Of a DNA stretch of 64,000 nucleotides, positions 21,553 through 33,129 are shown piece by piece; positions within the stretch are counted from its first letter, which is position 1; each line of letters begins with the position of its first letter. The stretch spans positions 129,071,655-129,135,654 of the forward strand of contig NC_133324.1 of NCBI RefSeq assembly GCF_042186555.1, read 5' to 3'. The DNA comes from Aquarana catesbeiana. Taxonomy: Eukaryota; Chordata; Amphibia; Anura; Ranidae. Below the pieces are notes generated by a model. It searched no databases and was not told the origin of the DNA. It saw nothing but the letters and a program-made list of their open reading frames with translations. The position numbers and the translations under genes were made by a program.

Positions 21553-23625
21553 TATAAGTGAATTTATGAACACTCATCTGTGTACTTCGCTTACCTCTCC
21601 CCATGCTTTTCACAATGGTATTGCCAATGCTGCTCTGAAAACAGGAGGTATGGCTGGTGGTTTGCATTACCTTTCTTTATGCTGTTAATACAGAGCAGCC
21701 TTTCTCAACCATAGCTCCATGAACCCTAGGGTTCCTCCAGAGGTTGCTTGGAGTTCCTTGAGCTCTGAGCAATTTTTACCACTCAGATAAGTTCTCAATT
21801 ACACCAATTATCTTTTTAGCTATCTGTAGGTGGGGATACATCCTACAAAACACAAATGTAAGGAGCATTCTTCTCACTGACAATCACACTAATATACTGT
21901 GAGCTGTAGCTAAAGTCATTATTAGAAGGTAGACCAGAAAGTTATTTCAAAGGTTCCTCCATGTTAAAGGATAAGTTTTCCTTTGGAAACATGTTACATG
22001 TACCACACGTTTTTAGGGTGGAACATGTAGCCCTCCCTGTGACAGCGGGCAGGGGATCCTCTCCCCGCACCCGTTGTCACAATTTGAAAACACATCCGCG
22101 TCATTCATACACAGTTTTCTATGAATGGATAGACTACAAGTACTGTCAGCCATCGCGGTTCTCAAACTACAAGGGCGCTGGTGAGCGCTTTGGTAGTTCA
22201 TGGATTCTTCATGCTCTCAGGTAACTGCCTGCCCTTATGATGTACGAGCAGACAGCTATCCCGAGAGTTTACAGAAGCCTGAGATTGCACCCGCAATATG
22301 CTGATCGCAGGTGCAATTCTCTGCAGGCTCCCTAGATAAAAAAAAAAATGCACATTTTTTTAACCTGTTAAAAAAATGTGCATGTATATTCTTTTTCAAA
22401 TGGTGAACTTAGCCTTCAAAAGATGGACAAAGGCTGCTCTAGAGTGACTAAGGCACTGGAATTCTGGGTTAGCAAAATCAGCAGCCAGGATATATCTATC
22501 ATCCTAATCAATCCCATCATCACCCTGGTTATTCAAACAATAGGCCAGCCTGCCTGATCGTTACCCAAGCAGCTTCCAATCACATCTGGACCTTCAAATA
22601 CATACAAACTACACAAATCCAATCATGCAACCTATCCCTTTCTGCCTATAAGTCGGGCAGGACAGTGTGTGTCTATTTGTAAATGCTTGTTTACCAGTGC
22701 TTAGATGTGTTGGCTGACTTCGTTTAATTTTTTCAGGCATTTTCCTTTATTTAAATCTGGTGATTCTGCAACAGGCACACTTCCTGTCCTAATGTGACAA
22801 AATTCACTCAATATCTATGGGGAGAGCTATGGTTGTTACCCAGGCTGATCCCCTACAAACACTTCTTCCTTTCTTCATCTCCTTTACACAGGGTGGGAAA
22901 ATTGTAGTTTACAGAAGATAGCTTGGAATGAAGATAACAACATTGTTTGTGCTTTAAATACAGCACACGGGAAGTTGCAAGTACACTGAGATCAACAGGT
23001 ATTCTCTGTACTTGCTGAAAATATTCCTAGCATCAGAAATTAAAATGAATGCAGTTACCACACCTAAGGACTGGTATGCCGCAATATATTACGATTTTGT
23101 TCTTTGGTTCAGATTTAAAGTGTATAACTCTACCATACACTTCTATTTGTTGAAAAAAAGAGGAGTATTAGCTCTACTGCTAAGTTTTTTTTTAATTTCT
23201 GTGTGTAATTATGTTTGTAGAACTCCCCCTCTCTGACAGAAAGTTCAAAGAAAGTTCCAGTGGTGACACAGGGAACAATTCAAACGCTTCTAACTACGGT
23301 ACCAAAAGCAGTTTTTTTGGGTTTTTTTGCTGGTGTGTCCCTTTTGGAGACCCATCCCCTCACTTCCTGTTTTTAACAACTCCTTCCCACCCTATCCAGA
23401 ACTAAAAAAAATGCTTGACTGGAATCTTACTTTTATGTCTATCTTTTATATCAGTTTCTCAGATTCAATTCAGTTCACTTTGTCTGATATTCCGTCCACA
23501 TAACTTGGTGAGGACATTAATTAATGTTAATGCAAATATTGGTAAATGAATGTACTTTATGCTTTGTAAACAGTTGTGGTACTGAATAAATACAAAAATA
23601 AATGGAATCTATGTATAACTCAGTT
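21553..23625 (+). other. Probable DMGDH 3' untranslated region and downstream, with repeat remnants
   Basis: No AATAAA lies close behind the stop. The first convincing poly(A) context is at 23585-23602. Within the stretch, 21693-21760 (CAGCCTTTCTCAACC, then GGGTTCCTCCAGAGG) looks like the end of a hAT-type repeat, and 21960-22390 has a MITE-like composition with a short inverted repeat near 22350-22390. The true transcript end is inferred, and the 3' UTR could be shorter with an unrecognised signal. Confidence 0.45.
23585..23602 (+). terminator. Candidate DMGDH polyadenylation signals (two AATAAA)
   Basis: AATAAA at 23585-23590 and again at 23597-23602, followed within about 25 bases by the T/G-rich stretch TTGTGTTTTCATGCTGTTT. 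Spacing fits a cleavage site near 23615-23625. About 2.0 kb of 3' UTR would result. Confidence 0.5.
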
Positions 23626-23640
23626 GTGTTTTCATGCTGT

Positions 23641-23700
23641 TTATATTGTTATGCTTTGAACACTGAAAGTATATTGTTATGCTTTAAACACTGAAAATAG
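23641..23700. repeat. Two-copy direct repeat just after the DMGDH poly(A) region
   Basis: TATATTGTTATGCTTTGAAC and TATATTGTTATGCTTTAAAC, each followed by ACTGAAA, about 29 bases apart. Confidence 0.7.
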
Positions 23701-24857
23701 GTTGATGATGATGATGAAAAGATGAAATTGACTTTTATTGATCACCCATAAACATGAAATAGTTCAGGAAGTCCAAAATGGTTCATAATATTCATTTTTT
23801 AATTCTCCACGGTGCAGTGCACACACTTGAAACTAGAACCAGGTGCAATAAAAAAGTGAACACGCAAAAGTGAATCACACAATAAAGCTCACCGGGTGTA
23901 CACATGGTCCTCCTCCGAAGAGAAAAGACTCTGGCCCTGATCCCCACAAGGCTCCTGATGAGGATTGTGGTACTCGTTGTACACCTGACCAAAACCAGAT
24001 GGACCCCATTCCTCAGTAGACCTCCCGAAAGCAAGGTCCACCCAAGAACTAGGTGGGGCTCCCCTGAAGGGAGACCCCATGGGAGGGGGGGAAGCTGACC
24101 ATAAGGTCACATGCCCTCCCCCAAGACTTTCAATCTACTAATCAGAGGTGAGTAAAGTACATACATGCTATGCAAAAGAGTGCAAAAATAAATAATTGCT
24201 CGGGGGTGCCAAAGTGTAAAACAATGACTAGCCTTCTCCAGTTTCAGCCAAAAGGGCTAGCCTAGAAGGCAGGTGTGAAAAAAGCATGCAAAAGATTTTC
24301 CGCATTCTATCTACCCTATTTAGCTGTACTCTCGACCCTTCTCCAGTCATGGCTATACTCAACCAAAAACCGTTAGCTGTGACTAGACAACAATTCAAAC
24401 TTCCCTTGCAGGTCACCACCACCGCAAAGCAAACTATAGCCAAGGAGCCAAGGCATGGAAAATCCCTCACCTTAGCATTGCGGAAACTAAAAGGAATTTT
24501 GTTTGATAGCGTAAAGAAATATGAAAAAGCATGTGGAAACCCTGGGTGGATCATTACCTCCCTGTTGATTTTGACAAAACACTACTATTTCCCTGAATAT
24601 TTCCAATATTGCTAATCAGAGCCCCATCCCCCTTCAGGGCTCTCCACATTCCCTCCCCTTGGAACCGGCTCTAATCCCTCCTTGTCTTACTGATTCTATT
24701 CTTTTTCTCCCCCTATCCTCTGTTTCCTACTCCTCTTCCTCTCTCTTACAACTTTCTTATTCCCACTAGTTTTTATTTACTAGGGGCCTATCTTACTAGC
24801 ATAGGCTCGCTAGCATGTATATATTTGACAGGACACCATCTGCAACTACTCTACATA
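23701..24857. other. Intergenic stretch, possible LINE 3' remnant
   Basis: A (GAT)n-like run opens it at 23703. A frame of about 109 codons at 24286-24615 has no similarity I can name. The pyrimidine-rich stretch 24660-24780 resembles the 3' UTR of the L1-type LINE at 9080-9180, so a LINE tail is possible. Confidence 0.3.
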
Positions 24858-26322
24858 CAGTGGTCCCCAACCTTTTTGGCACCAGGGACCGCTTTTGGTG
24901 TAGCCACTTTTTTCAGGGCCCGGGGAAGGCGGGCAGTTTACGGAGTCTCACAACCCCCCCCTGCACTGAACTGTAAAGGAGCACTGTGATATAAAGGGGA
25001 CTGTACCGCAATGATTACAGTCCCCTTTATATCACAGTGTCCCTTGCAGGTATTGACCCCTCCCCACATCACAGTGCCCTTTGCAATCATTGCCCCCCCA
25101 TCACAGTCCTCCCTGCAGACATGGCCACCAATCACAGTCCTCCCTGCAGTCATGGCTCCCCATCACAGTCCTCCCTGCAGTCATCACCCCCCATCACATT
25201 CCTTCCTGCAGCCATGACCTCCCATCACAGTCCTTCCTGCAGTCATGGCCCCCCATCACAGTCCTTCCTGCAGTCATGGCCCCCCATCACAGTCCTCCGT
25301 GCAGTCATGGCCCCCTCATCACAGTCTTCCATGCAGTCATGCCCCCGTCACATCACAGTCTTCCCTGCAGTCATGCCCCCCCATCACAGTCCTCCTTGCA
25401 GTCATGGCCCCCCACCACAGTCTTCCCTGCAGTCATGCCCCCCATCACAGTCCTCCTTGCAGTCATGGCCCCCCACCACAGTCTTCCCTGCAGTCATGCC
25501 CCCCATCACAGTCCTCCCTGCAGTCATGCTCTCCTCCATCACAGTCCTCCCTGCAGTCATGCTCTCCCCCCATTACAGTCCTCCCTGCAGTCATGCTCTC
25601 CCCCCATCCCAGTCCTCTCTGCAGTCATGCTCCCCCCCATCACTAGTCCTCTGCAGTCATGCTCTCCCCCCATCACAGTCCTCCCTGCAGTCATGGCCCC
25701 CCATTCACAGTCCTCCTTGCAGTCATGGCCCCCCATCACAGTCCTCCCTGCAGTCATGCTCTCCTCCATCACAGTCCTCCCTGCAGTCATGCTCTCCTCC
25801 ATCACAGTCCTCCCTGCAGTCATACCCCATCACATCACAGTCCTCCATGCAGTTATGCACCCGCCCCCCCTCCCTCCAATCACAGTCCTCCCTGCACAGT
25901 GCCCATTTTAATCTCTGCCTCTCCTACAGCCTGTGTATTCTCTCATGCCTCAGCAGGAGGCAAGCCCTGTCATGAGTGAGGACGGTTAGTAGCCTGTGTG
26001 TATTCTGTCAGATGTCAGCCTATGAGCAAGTCAGGGGGCTGAAGCAGCTTCAGAGCGTGACAGAGAGCGAGAGCTGCCAAACTTATATTAACAAGCGGAC
26101 AATTACCCACTTGTTATTCTGAAGCGTCTCTTGCTCTCTGTCATGATCTGCAGCTGCTCCCTCCCCTTGCCTTGTTCATAGGCTGACATCGGACAGAATA
26201 CACACAGGCTACTAACTGTCCCATGGTCTGTGACAGGGCTCACCACCTGCTCTGACGGCAGCCCACTCAATAACAGGCCACGGACTGGTATTGGTCCGCT
26301 GCCCGGGGGTTGGGGACCCCTG
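24858..26322. mobile_element. Non-autonomous hAT element with a second, unrelated minisatellite
   Basis: The left end CAGTGGTCCCCAACCTTTTT and right end GGTTGGGGACCCCTG match as inverted repeats of the CAGGGGTCCCCAACC hAT type. Flanking octamers (CTCTACAT and CTGTACAA) match six of eight, so the target duplication is degenerate. The interior is mostly tandem repeat. Confidence 0.75.
25030..25890. repeat. Minisatellite, about 28-30-base unit
   Basis: Units are variants of ATCACAGTCCTCCCTGCAGT followed by CATG plus CCCCCC or CTCTCC, roughly 28 copies. The open frames on both strands are artefacts of the repeat. Confidence 0.9.
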
Positions 26323-26489
26323 CTGTACAAGACCCATGGCCCTACCTAAGTGTTGTAATCACCTCCCCTTTTCTCCCGTTTTAATCATCAGAGAGCCTAG
26401 TATCCTCATTTTTGTTTTGCACTCGGTTTGCTCACTCTTGAGCCTCAATTTGTGAGAGGTTACGCAGCGATCCTGCTACCATGCTTATC

Positions 26490-27395
26490 TGTAACCACCC
26501 TTCAGTCCACATCTCATAGAGCACTGTTCAAACCATCATCTGAAAATGGAAAGAGTATGGCACAACTGCAAACCTACCAAGACATGGCCGTCCACCTAAC
26601 CTGACAGGCCGGGCAAGGAGAACATTCATCAGAGAAGCAGCCAAGAGGCCCATGGTAACTCTGGAGGAGCTACAGCTCCACAGCTCCACAGCTCAGGTGG
26701 GAGAATCTGTCCACAGGACAACTATTTGTGCACTCCACAAATCTGGCCTTTATGGAAGAGTGGCAAGAAGAAAGCCGTAAAAAGTCCCATTTGCAGTTTG
26801 CAAGAAGCCATGTGGGGGACACAGCAAACATGTGGAAGAAGGTGCTCTGGTCAGATGAGACCAAAATTGAACTTTTTGGCCTAAAGCAAAACACTATGTG
26901 TGGCGGAAAACTAACACTGCACATCACCCTGAACACACCATCCCCAACGTGAAACATGGTGGTGGCAGCATCATGCTGTGGGGATGCTTTTCTTCAACAG
27001 GGAAGCTGTTTAGAGTTGATGGGAAGATGGATGGTGCCAAATACAGGGCAATCTTAGAAGAAAACCTGTTGGAGTCTGCAAAAGACTTGAGACTGGGGTG
27101 GAGGTTCACCTTCCAGCAGGACAACGACCCTAAACATACAGCCAGAGTTACAATGGAATGGTTTAGATCAAACCATATTCATGTGTTAGAATGGCCCAGT
27201 CAAAGTCCAGAATTGCTGTTCCCAGACGCTCTCCATCCAATCTGACAGAGCTTAAGCTATTTTGCAAATAAGAATGGGCAAAAATGTCACTCTCTAGATG
27301 TGGAAAGCTGGTAGAGACATACCCAAAAAGACTTGCAGCTGTAATTGAAGCGAAAGGTGGTTCTACAAAGTATTGACTCAGGAGGGCTGACTTAC
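26490..27395 (+). mobile_element. Tc1-like transposase remnant (family B)
   Basis: + strand frames read VHISQSTVQTIIRKWKEYG (helix-turn-helix), NLPRHGRPPNLTGRARRTF, KVLWSDETKIELFG with the first catalytic Asp, NVKHGGGSIMLWGCF and FQQDNDPKHTARV with the second Asp. After WPSQSPE the sequence jumps to LLFPDALHPI, so the DLNPIE block with the third catalytic residue is deleted. Several frameshifts. Confidence 0.85.
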
Positions 27396-27419
27396 CTTTG
27401 CTGCCTGACTACTTGAGGT

Positions 27420-27920
27420 TCCTGAACCGTTTACACCCTTTTTACATTGTGTATTATTATTATTTTTTGGTTTGATTTTTGTATATTAATTTTATCCAAT
27501 TTGTTAGCCACAACTGTCCCTTCTCCTGAAGAAGCGTCTAGGCACGCGGAACATGTAGAGCATTCTTGGACATGAAGTTATCTGTTGTTAAATTGCTGTC
27601 CAGCCACGTCCTTGGATATCTGCTTACTCTGGATAAGCTATCCCTATATCCGAGGTCTTATATGTAGAGGTGGTTTTGTATAGCAACAACTACATGAAAT
27701 ATTTTCTGTACAAAAATTGTTTGTGGTTTTTTAATAATTATTGCTTTATTATGTCTTTTCAATAAACTATTTTTGTAAGATAATTGGTGTTACTGTGCCT
27801 ACAAAGTCCACAAGTCCCTTTCCCTTCTTTTACTGAATTATCGTTTTCAGGACGCGGCACTTTTATACTATTTTATGTATCCACAGTACCACTCTGTGCT
27901 ATGATACATTTTTAGAGATT
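27420..27920 (+). mobile_element. Penelope-like insertion candidate with hammerhead-like motif
   Basis: Lies between two Tc1 family B fragments. Contains CTGAAGA at 27526-27532, a GCGT/ACGC stem and GGAACATGTA, then an A/T-rich tail with AATAAA near 27760. No coding part is left. Assignment rests on the ribozyme-like core. Confidence 0.4.
27525..27562 (+). ncRNA. Hammerhead-ribozyme-like motif, degenerate
   Basis: CUGAAGA, an extra A, stem II GCGU/ACGC around a six-base loop, GGAA where GAAA is expected, then CAUGUA and GAG that can pair with the CUC before the core. The A-to-G change in the GAAA box predicts loss of activity. Confidence 0.35.
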
Positions 27921-27924
27921 TAAG

Positions 27925-28240
27925 ACTTGAAAATTGCTGCTCACAGATGCTCTCCATTCAATCTGACAGAGCTTGAGCTGTTTTGCAAAGAAGAATGGGC
28001 ACAAATGTCACTCTATAGATGTGCAAAGCTGGTAGAGACATCCCCAAAAATGCACGCCACACTTTTCACATATTTATCTGTTTTAAAAATGTTGAAAACC
28101 ATTTATCATTTTCCTTCCACTTCACAATTATGTGTCACTTTGTGTTGGTCTATCACATAAAATCCCAATAAAATACAATTACGTTTTTGGTTGTAACATG
28201 ACAAAATGTGGAAAATTTCAAGGGGTGTGAAATTTTCTAA
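27925..28240 (+). mobile_element. Right end of a Tc1-like element (family B)
   Basis: Begins inside the transposase 3' coding part (LTELELFCKEEWAQ in frame) and runs into the inverted terminus: TTGTGTTGGTCTATCACATA, then GGTTGTAACATGACAAAATG. The left end of the same family lies at 48769. Confidence 0.8.
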
Positions 28241-28538
28241 GACACGTATTATTCATACCAAACGTCATACCGACATACTGTTCCTTAAAGAACCTTGAAT
28301 AGGCAAAGTGAAGGAGTCTCTTTAAAGCCCACACTCAATCCACATACACCCACCTTCTCTGTGCTTCCTCACTGCTTCATTGCTCTGTAGTCCTAACCTG
28401 TAAGTTCTATGATGGATGGTGTTAGAACGTACACAAAGTTGATGATGTCACCCACCTCTGCCACATGATGGTGTTCAGGCCTGGCAATGGGCCACTGCTA
28501 TAAGGGAGAAGGTCACCTGCTTCCCCCATGTCTAAAAG

Positions 28539-29243
28539 CAGGGCTTTTTTTCTCAGAAAATAGGTGCAGGAACTCAACCACGACCACCCAAAACACCCCC
28601 TATACAAACACACCCACACACCCTCTAATCCGCATCAAATAGTGGGTGTGGTCAAATTTCACCACAGTGGGAGGGCCTTAAAGGGGTATAAAATACCAGG
28701 AGTGCATTACGTACCGTGTAAGAGTTCCGGGGGGCGGGGGGTTCCCGCAGAGTTCAGGAGTGCACTTCTTGCAGAGTTTGGGGTAGCTTTACGTACATAG
28801 TGCCAAGTTCAGGGGTGCGCTGCATATAGAGTGCTGAGTTCAGCCTTCTTCCACAACTGCTCACCTCTGCATCTCCCATCCACATCTCACTTTCACCCCT
28901 CTTCAGTTCTGATCTCTGCAGGCAACCTCCCCTCCTTAAAAGCTCCACCATCTTCCACGTCTTATGTCTTATAGTAACTTTACGCACACTGTAGATGGCA
29001 CCTCCTCCCTCGCTTGCAGATCATCTAGTGGGGGTGTCAGCATCCACAATGAACCCCCGGGCACTTGCATCTCCCTTAATCCCATCCTGCACTCTGCAGA
29101 TCTGTTGGAGACAAGCTATCACTGGTAAACACAGAAGCCGGACTTCTGTGTTTACAAGTAATAGTGGTGAGCAGGGAGCAAAGGGCCTGATCCAGAGGTA
29201 GTGGAACTGAGTTCCACCAAGTTCCAGCTGAAAAAAAGCCCTG
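28539..29243. mobile_element. Non-autonomous hAT element
   Basis: CAGGGCTTTTTTTCTCAG at the left and CTGAAAAAAAGCCCTG at the right are inverted repeats. The 8-base flanks are TCTAAAAG (28531-28538) and TATAAAAG (29244-29251), seven of eight. It shares its ends with the element at 46557-48297. Confidence 0.85.
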
Positions 29244-29509
29244 TATAAAAGAAACAACAATAAAAGAGACTGTAATTTCAATTTCAGCTAGTACCCACAC
29301 TACTATTCTTTATTGTATGTGCTGTAAGTAATCATTTTCTTTTTATGATTTTATTACCTAACATACAAAGGACCCCTTATGTGGTAAAATTTGATGTATG
29401 CCCCTCATGCACCAATCTTTTGGTCTGGGTGGCTTGTATAATTGGTAGGGCTGCCCATGTGACCTCTCCCTTTGCTTGTTACAAATTGCAAAAACATTAA
29501 AGTATACAA

Positions 29510-30082
29510 TAAAACCTTGGATTGCGAGTAACAATCACATAGACTGTCCTCCGCACGGCCATCGATGTCATCCCTTCCACGCTGCACTCCACAACTGGTT
29601 CAAGCCTCGCTTTCAGATCGCTCTACTGCAGGTTAGTCTTCCTGGTCACAATTGCAGACTGATAGCAGTGAGAGCCGGCAGTGCGGAGGACGGTCTATGT
29701 GGACAGCTTTACCCCGGATGCCTGCATAATTAGATGTGCCTCTTTTATTCATCAAGCATGTGAGTTGCTAAATGTTGTACCTTCATTAAATGTAACCATA
29801 TTGCTACACTTAGAGGTGCCTCTCTTCTCTTTTATATTCTGTAGCTCCTGCTGGATTTTACTTCTAATCCACTTGTGGATGGACATTTTATGGTTACACA
29901 ACCTATAACATTGCTATAATCTTTTTATATGGACTATAAACTGAAGGATTTATGAATAAATGGTTGTGGAACAAATCATCTGAGTTTCCATTATTTCTTA
30001 TGGGGAAATTCGCTTTGATATATGAGTGCTTTGGATTACAAGCATGTTTCCAGAACAAATTATGCTTGCAATCCACGTTTTA
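29510..30082. mobile_element. DNA transposon remnant with TA flanks
   Basis: TAAAACCTTGGATTGCGAGT on the left is complementary to GCTTGCAATCCACGTTTTA on the right with few mismatches. TA at each end suggests a Tc1/mariner-group element; no transposase seen. Confidence 0.6.
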
Positions 30083-32369
30083 GAAAGTAAATATTTAGAA
30101 AGTCAAAGTTTCAGCAAAACAGAGCACAACTGCACTGTCCAAACTGAAAAAAATAAAAAAAAGTTTTGGATATAGTTCAGCTTTAATGAATACAAACATA
30201 TTAAATAGTTACTTCCTCTTTAAATAGTACATTCAAGTTAGAATAACGTTTGTTTACAAATTAAAACTGCGCATATCCCATCCTTTGATACAATCAAACT
30301 ATTGCTATTTGATATTCTTTCAGGCTGTCTTCCTGTGCAGCTTGTACTTGTCAAGGTCCTTGTGATCAGTAACACAGAGGAAACAAATGCATTTATTAAT
30401 TAACCTAAACTACACAATACAATTTATATACAAAATAGCCAGCATTTTCTTTTCTTTATATATACTGTTTTGTTTTGTTTTTTGCAGCAGCAGCAATCCT
30501 AACCTCACAAGTAAAGAACAACCTCAAGCATCCTCAAAGATATTAAAGTAAACCTGTCACAATCCTGGGCAATTCACCTAAGCATAAGATAAAGAAATAC
30601 ATATGCAGAGGTTACATTTGTTGAAAACTATTTGCCAAAACCATGAGCTTCCCATTGGTAAGTAAGTCTGTCAATTACATTAAAGGACAAATAGGGAAGC
30701 GCAGTGGGCAGGGCACTGCCCAAATTTTGCTTAAAAATATAAGATCTTCACTTCTCGTCAGCTGCCTACATCTCTACCGTAGGCGTGCGCACAGGGTGTG
30801 TCGTGTGTGCCCAGGCACACCCTAATCACCCTGTGCAGCACAGATTCCCCCTACTGTCCTGGCTCCCCCTCCTTCCCTCTGCAGCACTGCCGGCTTTCCT
30901 CCTCTCCTGTATTTATCAGCCCCTTCTCTTTCTGAATGAACATTGCACACGATCGTTAGTATATGTTTGACCTTTGGGGTGCACACCCTATGATCTCTAC
31001 AGAGCATTTTGAGATGCTGTTTTCAATGGCGGAAACCTCTGCCTCATTCTCATTAGTTGAGAGACACACAAGTCTATACCTTTGGGCTACAATGCCACGT
31101 ACAGGAGAATTGATAACCAATAAACTGTAGAGCAGCCCAGAATAACCCCTTTTTCTACCATCATGCCTCCGTTTTTTACTAGTGTCCTTTGGAGGATGGA
31201 AGCCTTCTCTTCAACTCTGCTCTATTTTTTGCTAGCATTTTTCTTTATTCTTCAATCAAGATTATTTTCTACTTCACTTCAAAAGCTGGTCTCTAAAATT
31301 TTATCTATCTGATGAGGCCTGGTGTGTCTTAGTATTTAGAGAGGCGCCAACAGACCCTTCTGCATTGGACACCGTGGGGCTAGCCTGGTAGTGACCTTTG
31401 GGCAATGCGTAAAGTGCTTCACAGACTCATTCTGGTAACAAGTTACCTGCAGAGTGCTTTTCAGGTGCCTCAGCTTTTGCCCTCTCTGAAGACTCACTCT
31501 GTAAACAAGCTAATTGGAGATAGGATTGGAGATAGGAGATACCTGCTTGTTTGGATTGCTGGGCACCTTTAAAATCCCACCCTCTGCTGGTTCCTACCAC
31601 AGAAGGGGTTAATGTTGGGGCATTAAGGGCTGATGTCATCCACTGGGTGGAGTTTGGCACATGTGCTCCACCTTTTCTCTCCCGCCCTTCACTCTTGAGG
31701 AAGTATCTCCTCGCTGTTGCTCCTACTGATCTCTGGTACATTTCTAGTGCTCACCTACAGTGACTTTGATTACCTCTGGCCAGTGGCCACATGACCCTCA
31801 CTGGCTGCCAGCTGTCTAGGTTTCATGAGTACTTGAGGTCTTGGCTTGTACGCTGAGCTTAGTTGCCTTACTGCCATGTGGTCACAACATGTCTGTATCT
31901 AGACACAGAGTGAAGTGCCCCCTGCAACGTGTGACTTCATCTCACACTTCCTTAAAGGAGAAGAACAGTCAAAGCTCATTTGGCTGTACTTCTGTGGATC
32001 ACAGGAGTGCAGTACTGCACTCCTGTAACCTGTTTTCAGCCAACAGCAGACTGAAGGCCGCTGTCGACTGACGTCCCAGAGCTGGTCCAGGCTGGGGAAA
32101 AATCACGGCCATATGGTCGGGATCCACCCAGATGCCTGGACCGGCACCTGGCTCAGCCCCTCAGTGAGCCTTTGAGAGCCTCCCTCCACAGCCAAGCCCT
32201 TCAGTGAGCTCCCTGCTCACAGAGCACTGAGAACTAAGTGATCAGCAGTGTTTGATTGCTCGGTTCTCAGTCTTAGAGTCGGCGGGGGACAGATGCAGCA
32301 TTGGATCAATGCTGCATCCACTAAGGTAAGTATGATTCTTAAAAAAAAATTCCCAAACTTCACTTTTAA
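30083..32369. other. Intergenic stretch, mostly unassigned
   Basis: 30780-30990 may be a short element (GTGCGCACAGGGTGTG at one end, GGGTGCACACCCTA at the other). 31950-32350 opens TTCCTTAAAGGAGAAG and looks like a MITE. Nothing coding is recognised between 31000 and 31900. Confidence 0.3.
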
Positions 32370-32688
32370 GACTCCATTCACACTTGAGCATTTTGGAATC
32401 GCAGTAAAATACGGGACGCATTTGCGATGATATTATTTTTTTAATGGCACCCCAAATGTGATGTGATTTTGCCACGAGTGTCGTGTGACAAAATGCATGA
32501 AAATTGTGGCAAAAAAAACTCAACATTAAACGCGCCTGTCTGTGTCAAAATTTGGTACATGAGCTTCTTTGGAGCAAAGGGAGGCCCATTCAAATGAATG
32601 GTGCCACTGCAAAAATGTGCAGAAAAATGCTAAAAAGAAACATGGCACAGCAGGTGTCACTGCAGTACACGTAAGTGTGAACGGAGCC
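32370..32688. mobile_element. Harbinger-like MITE, first of an adjacent pair
   Basis: GACTCCATTCACACTT on the left and AAGTGTGAACGGAGCC on the right are inverted repeats, flanked by TAA at 32367-32369 and 32689-32691. Confidence 0.75.
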
Positions 32689-32691
32689 TAA

Positions 32692-33124
32692 GCGCTGGTT
32701 CACACAGGGGCAACACGACTTACAGCGCGACTTAGCAAGGCGACTTCAGCGCGACTTGGGGCGACTTACAAGGCGACTTCAAGTCGCCTCCAAGACAGGC
32801 GACTTTCCAGTGGCCAATCAAACTACAATCTGCTCTGGGGGAGGGAGGGGTTTGCTTGAAAAAAACATCTTCTCTTCCTGTGAAGTCGCTTCACTATAGA
32901 CCACGATCCGACTTGTAGGCGACTTCCATTGAAATCAATGGGTACAAGTCGCCTACAAGTCGCCTTGAAGTAGTACAGGGACCTTTTCTGAAGTCGGAGC
33001 GACTTCAGTAGCGTACATATAGACGGCTCTCATTCACTTACATGGACTTTCAGATGTCAAGCGACTTGGGGCGACTTGAGGTCTGACAAGTCGGATCCCA
33101 AGTCGCGGTAGTGTGAACCGGCAC
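32692..33124. mobile_element. Harbinger-like MITE, second of an adjacent pair
   Basis: GCGCTGGTTCACAC on the left pairs with GTGTGAACCGGCAC on the right, flanked by TAA at 32689-32691 and 33125-33127. The interior is full of GCGACTT/AAGTCGC motifs. Confidence 0.75.
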
Positions 33125-33129
33125 TAATG

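Noticed and set aside
23937..23975. CTGATGAGG string as another hammerhead core
   Set aside because: No GAAA box or complementary stem at the required spacing.
25037..25975. 312-codon and similar frames
   Set aside because: Same artefact from the 28-30-base minisatellite; all three frames are open.
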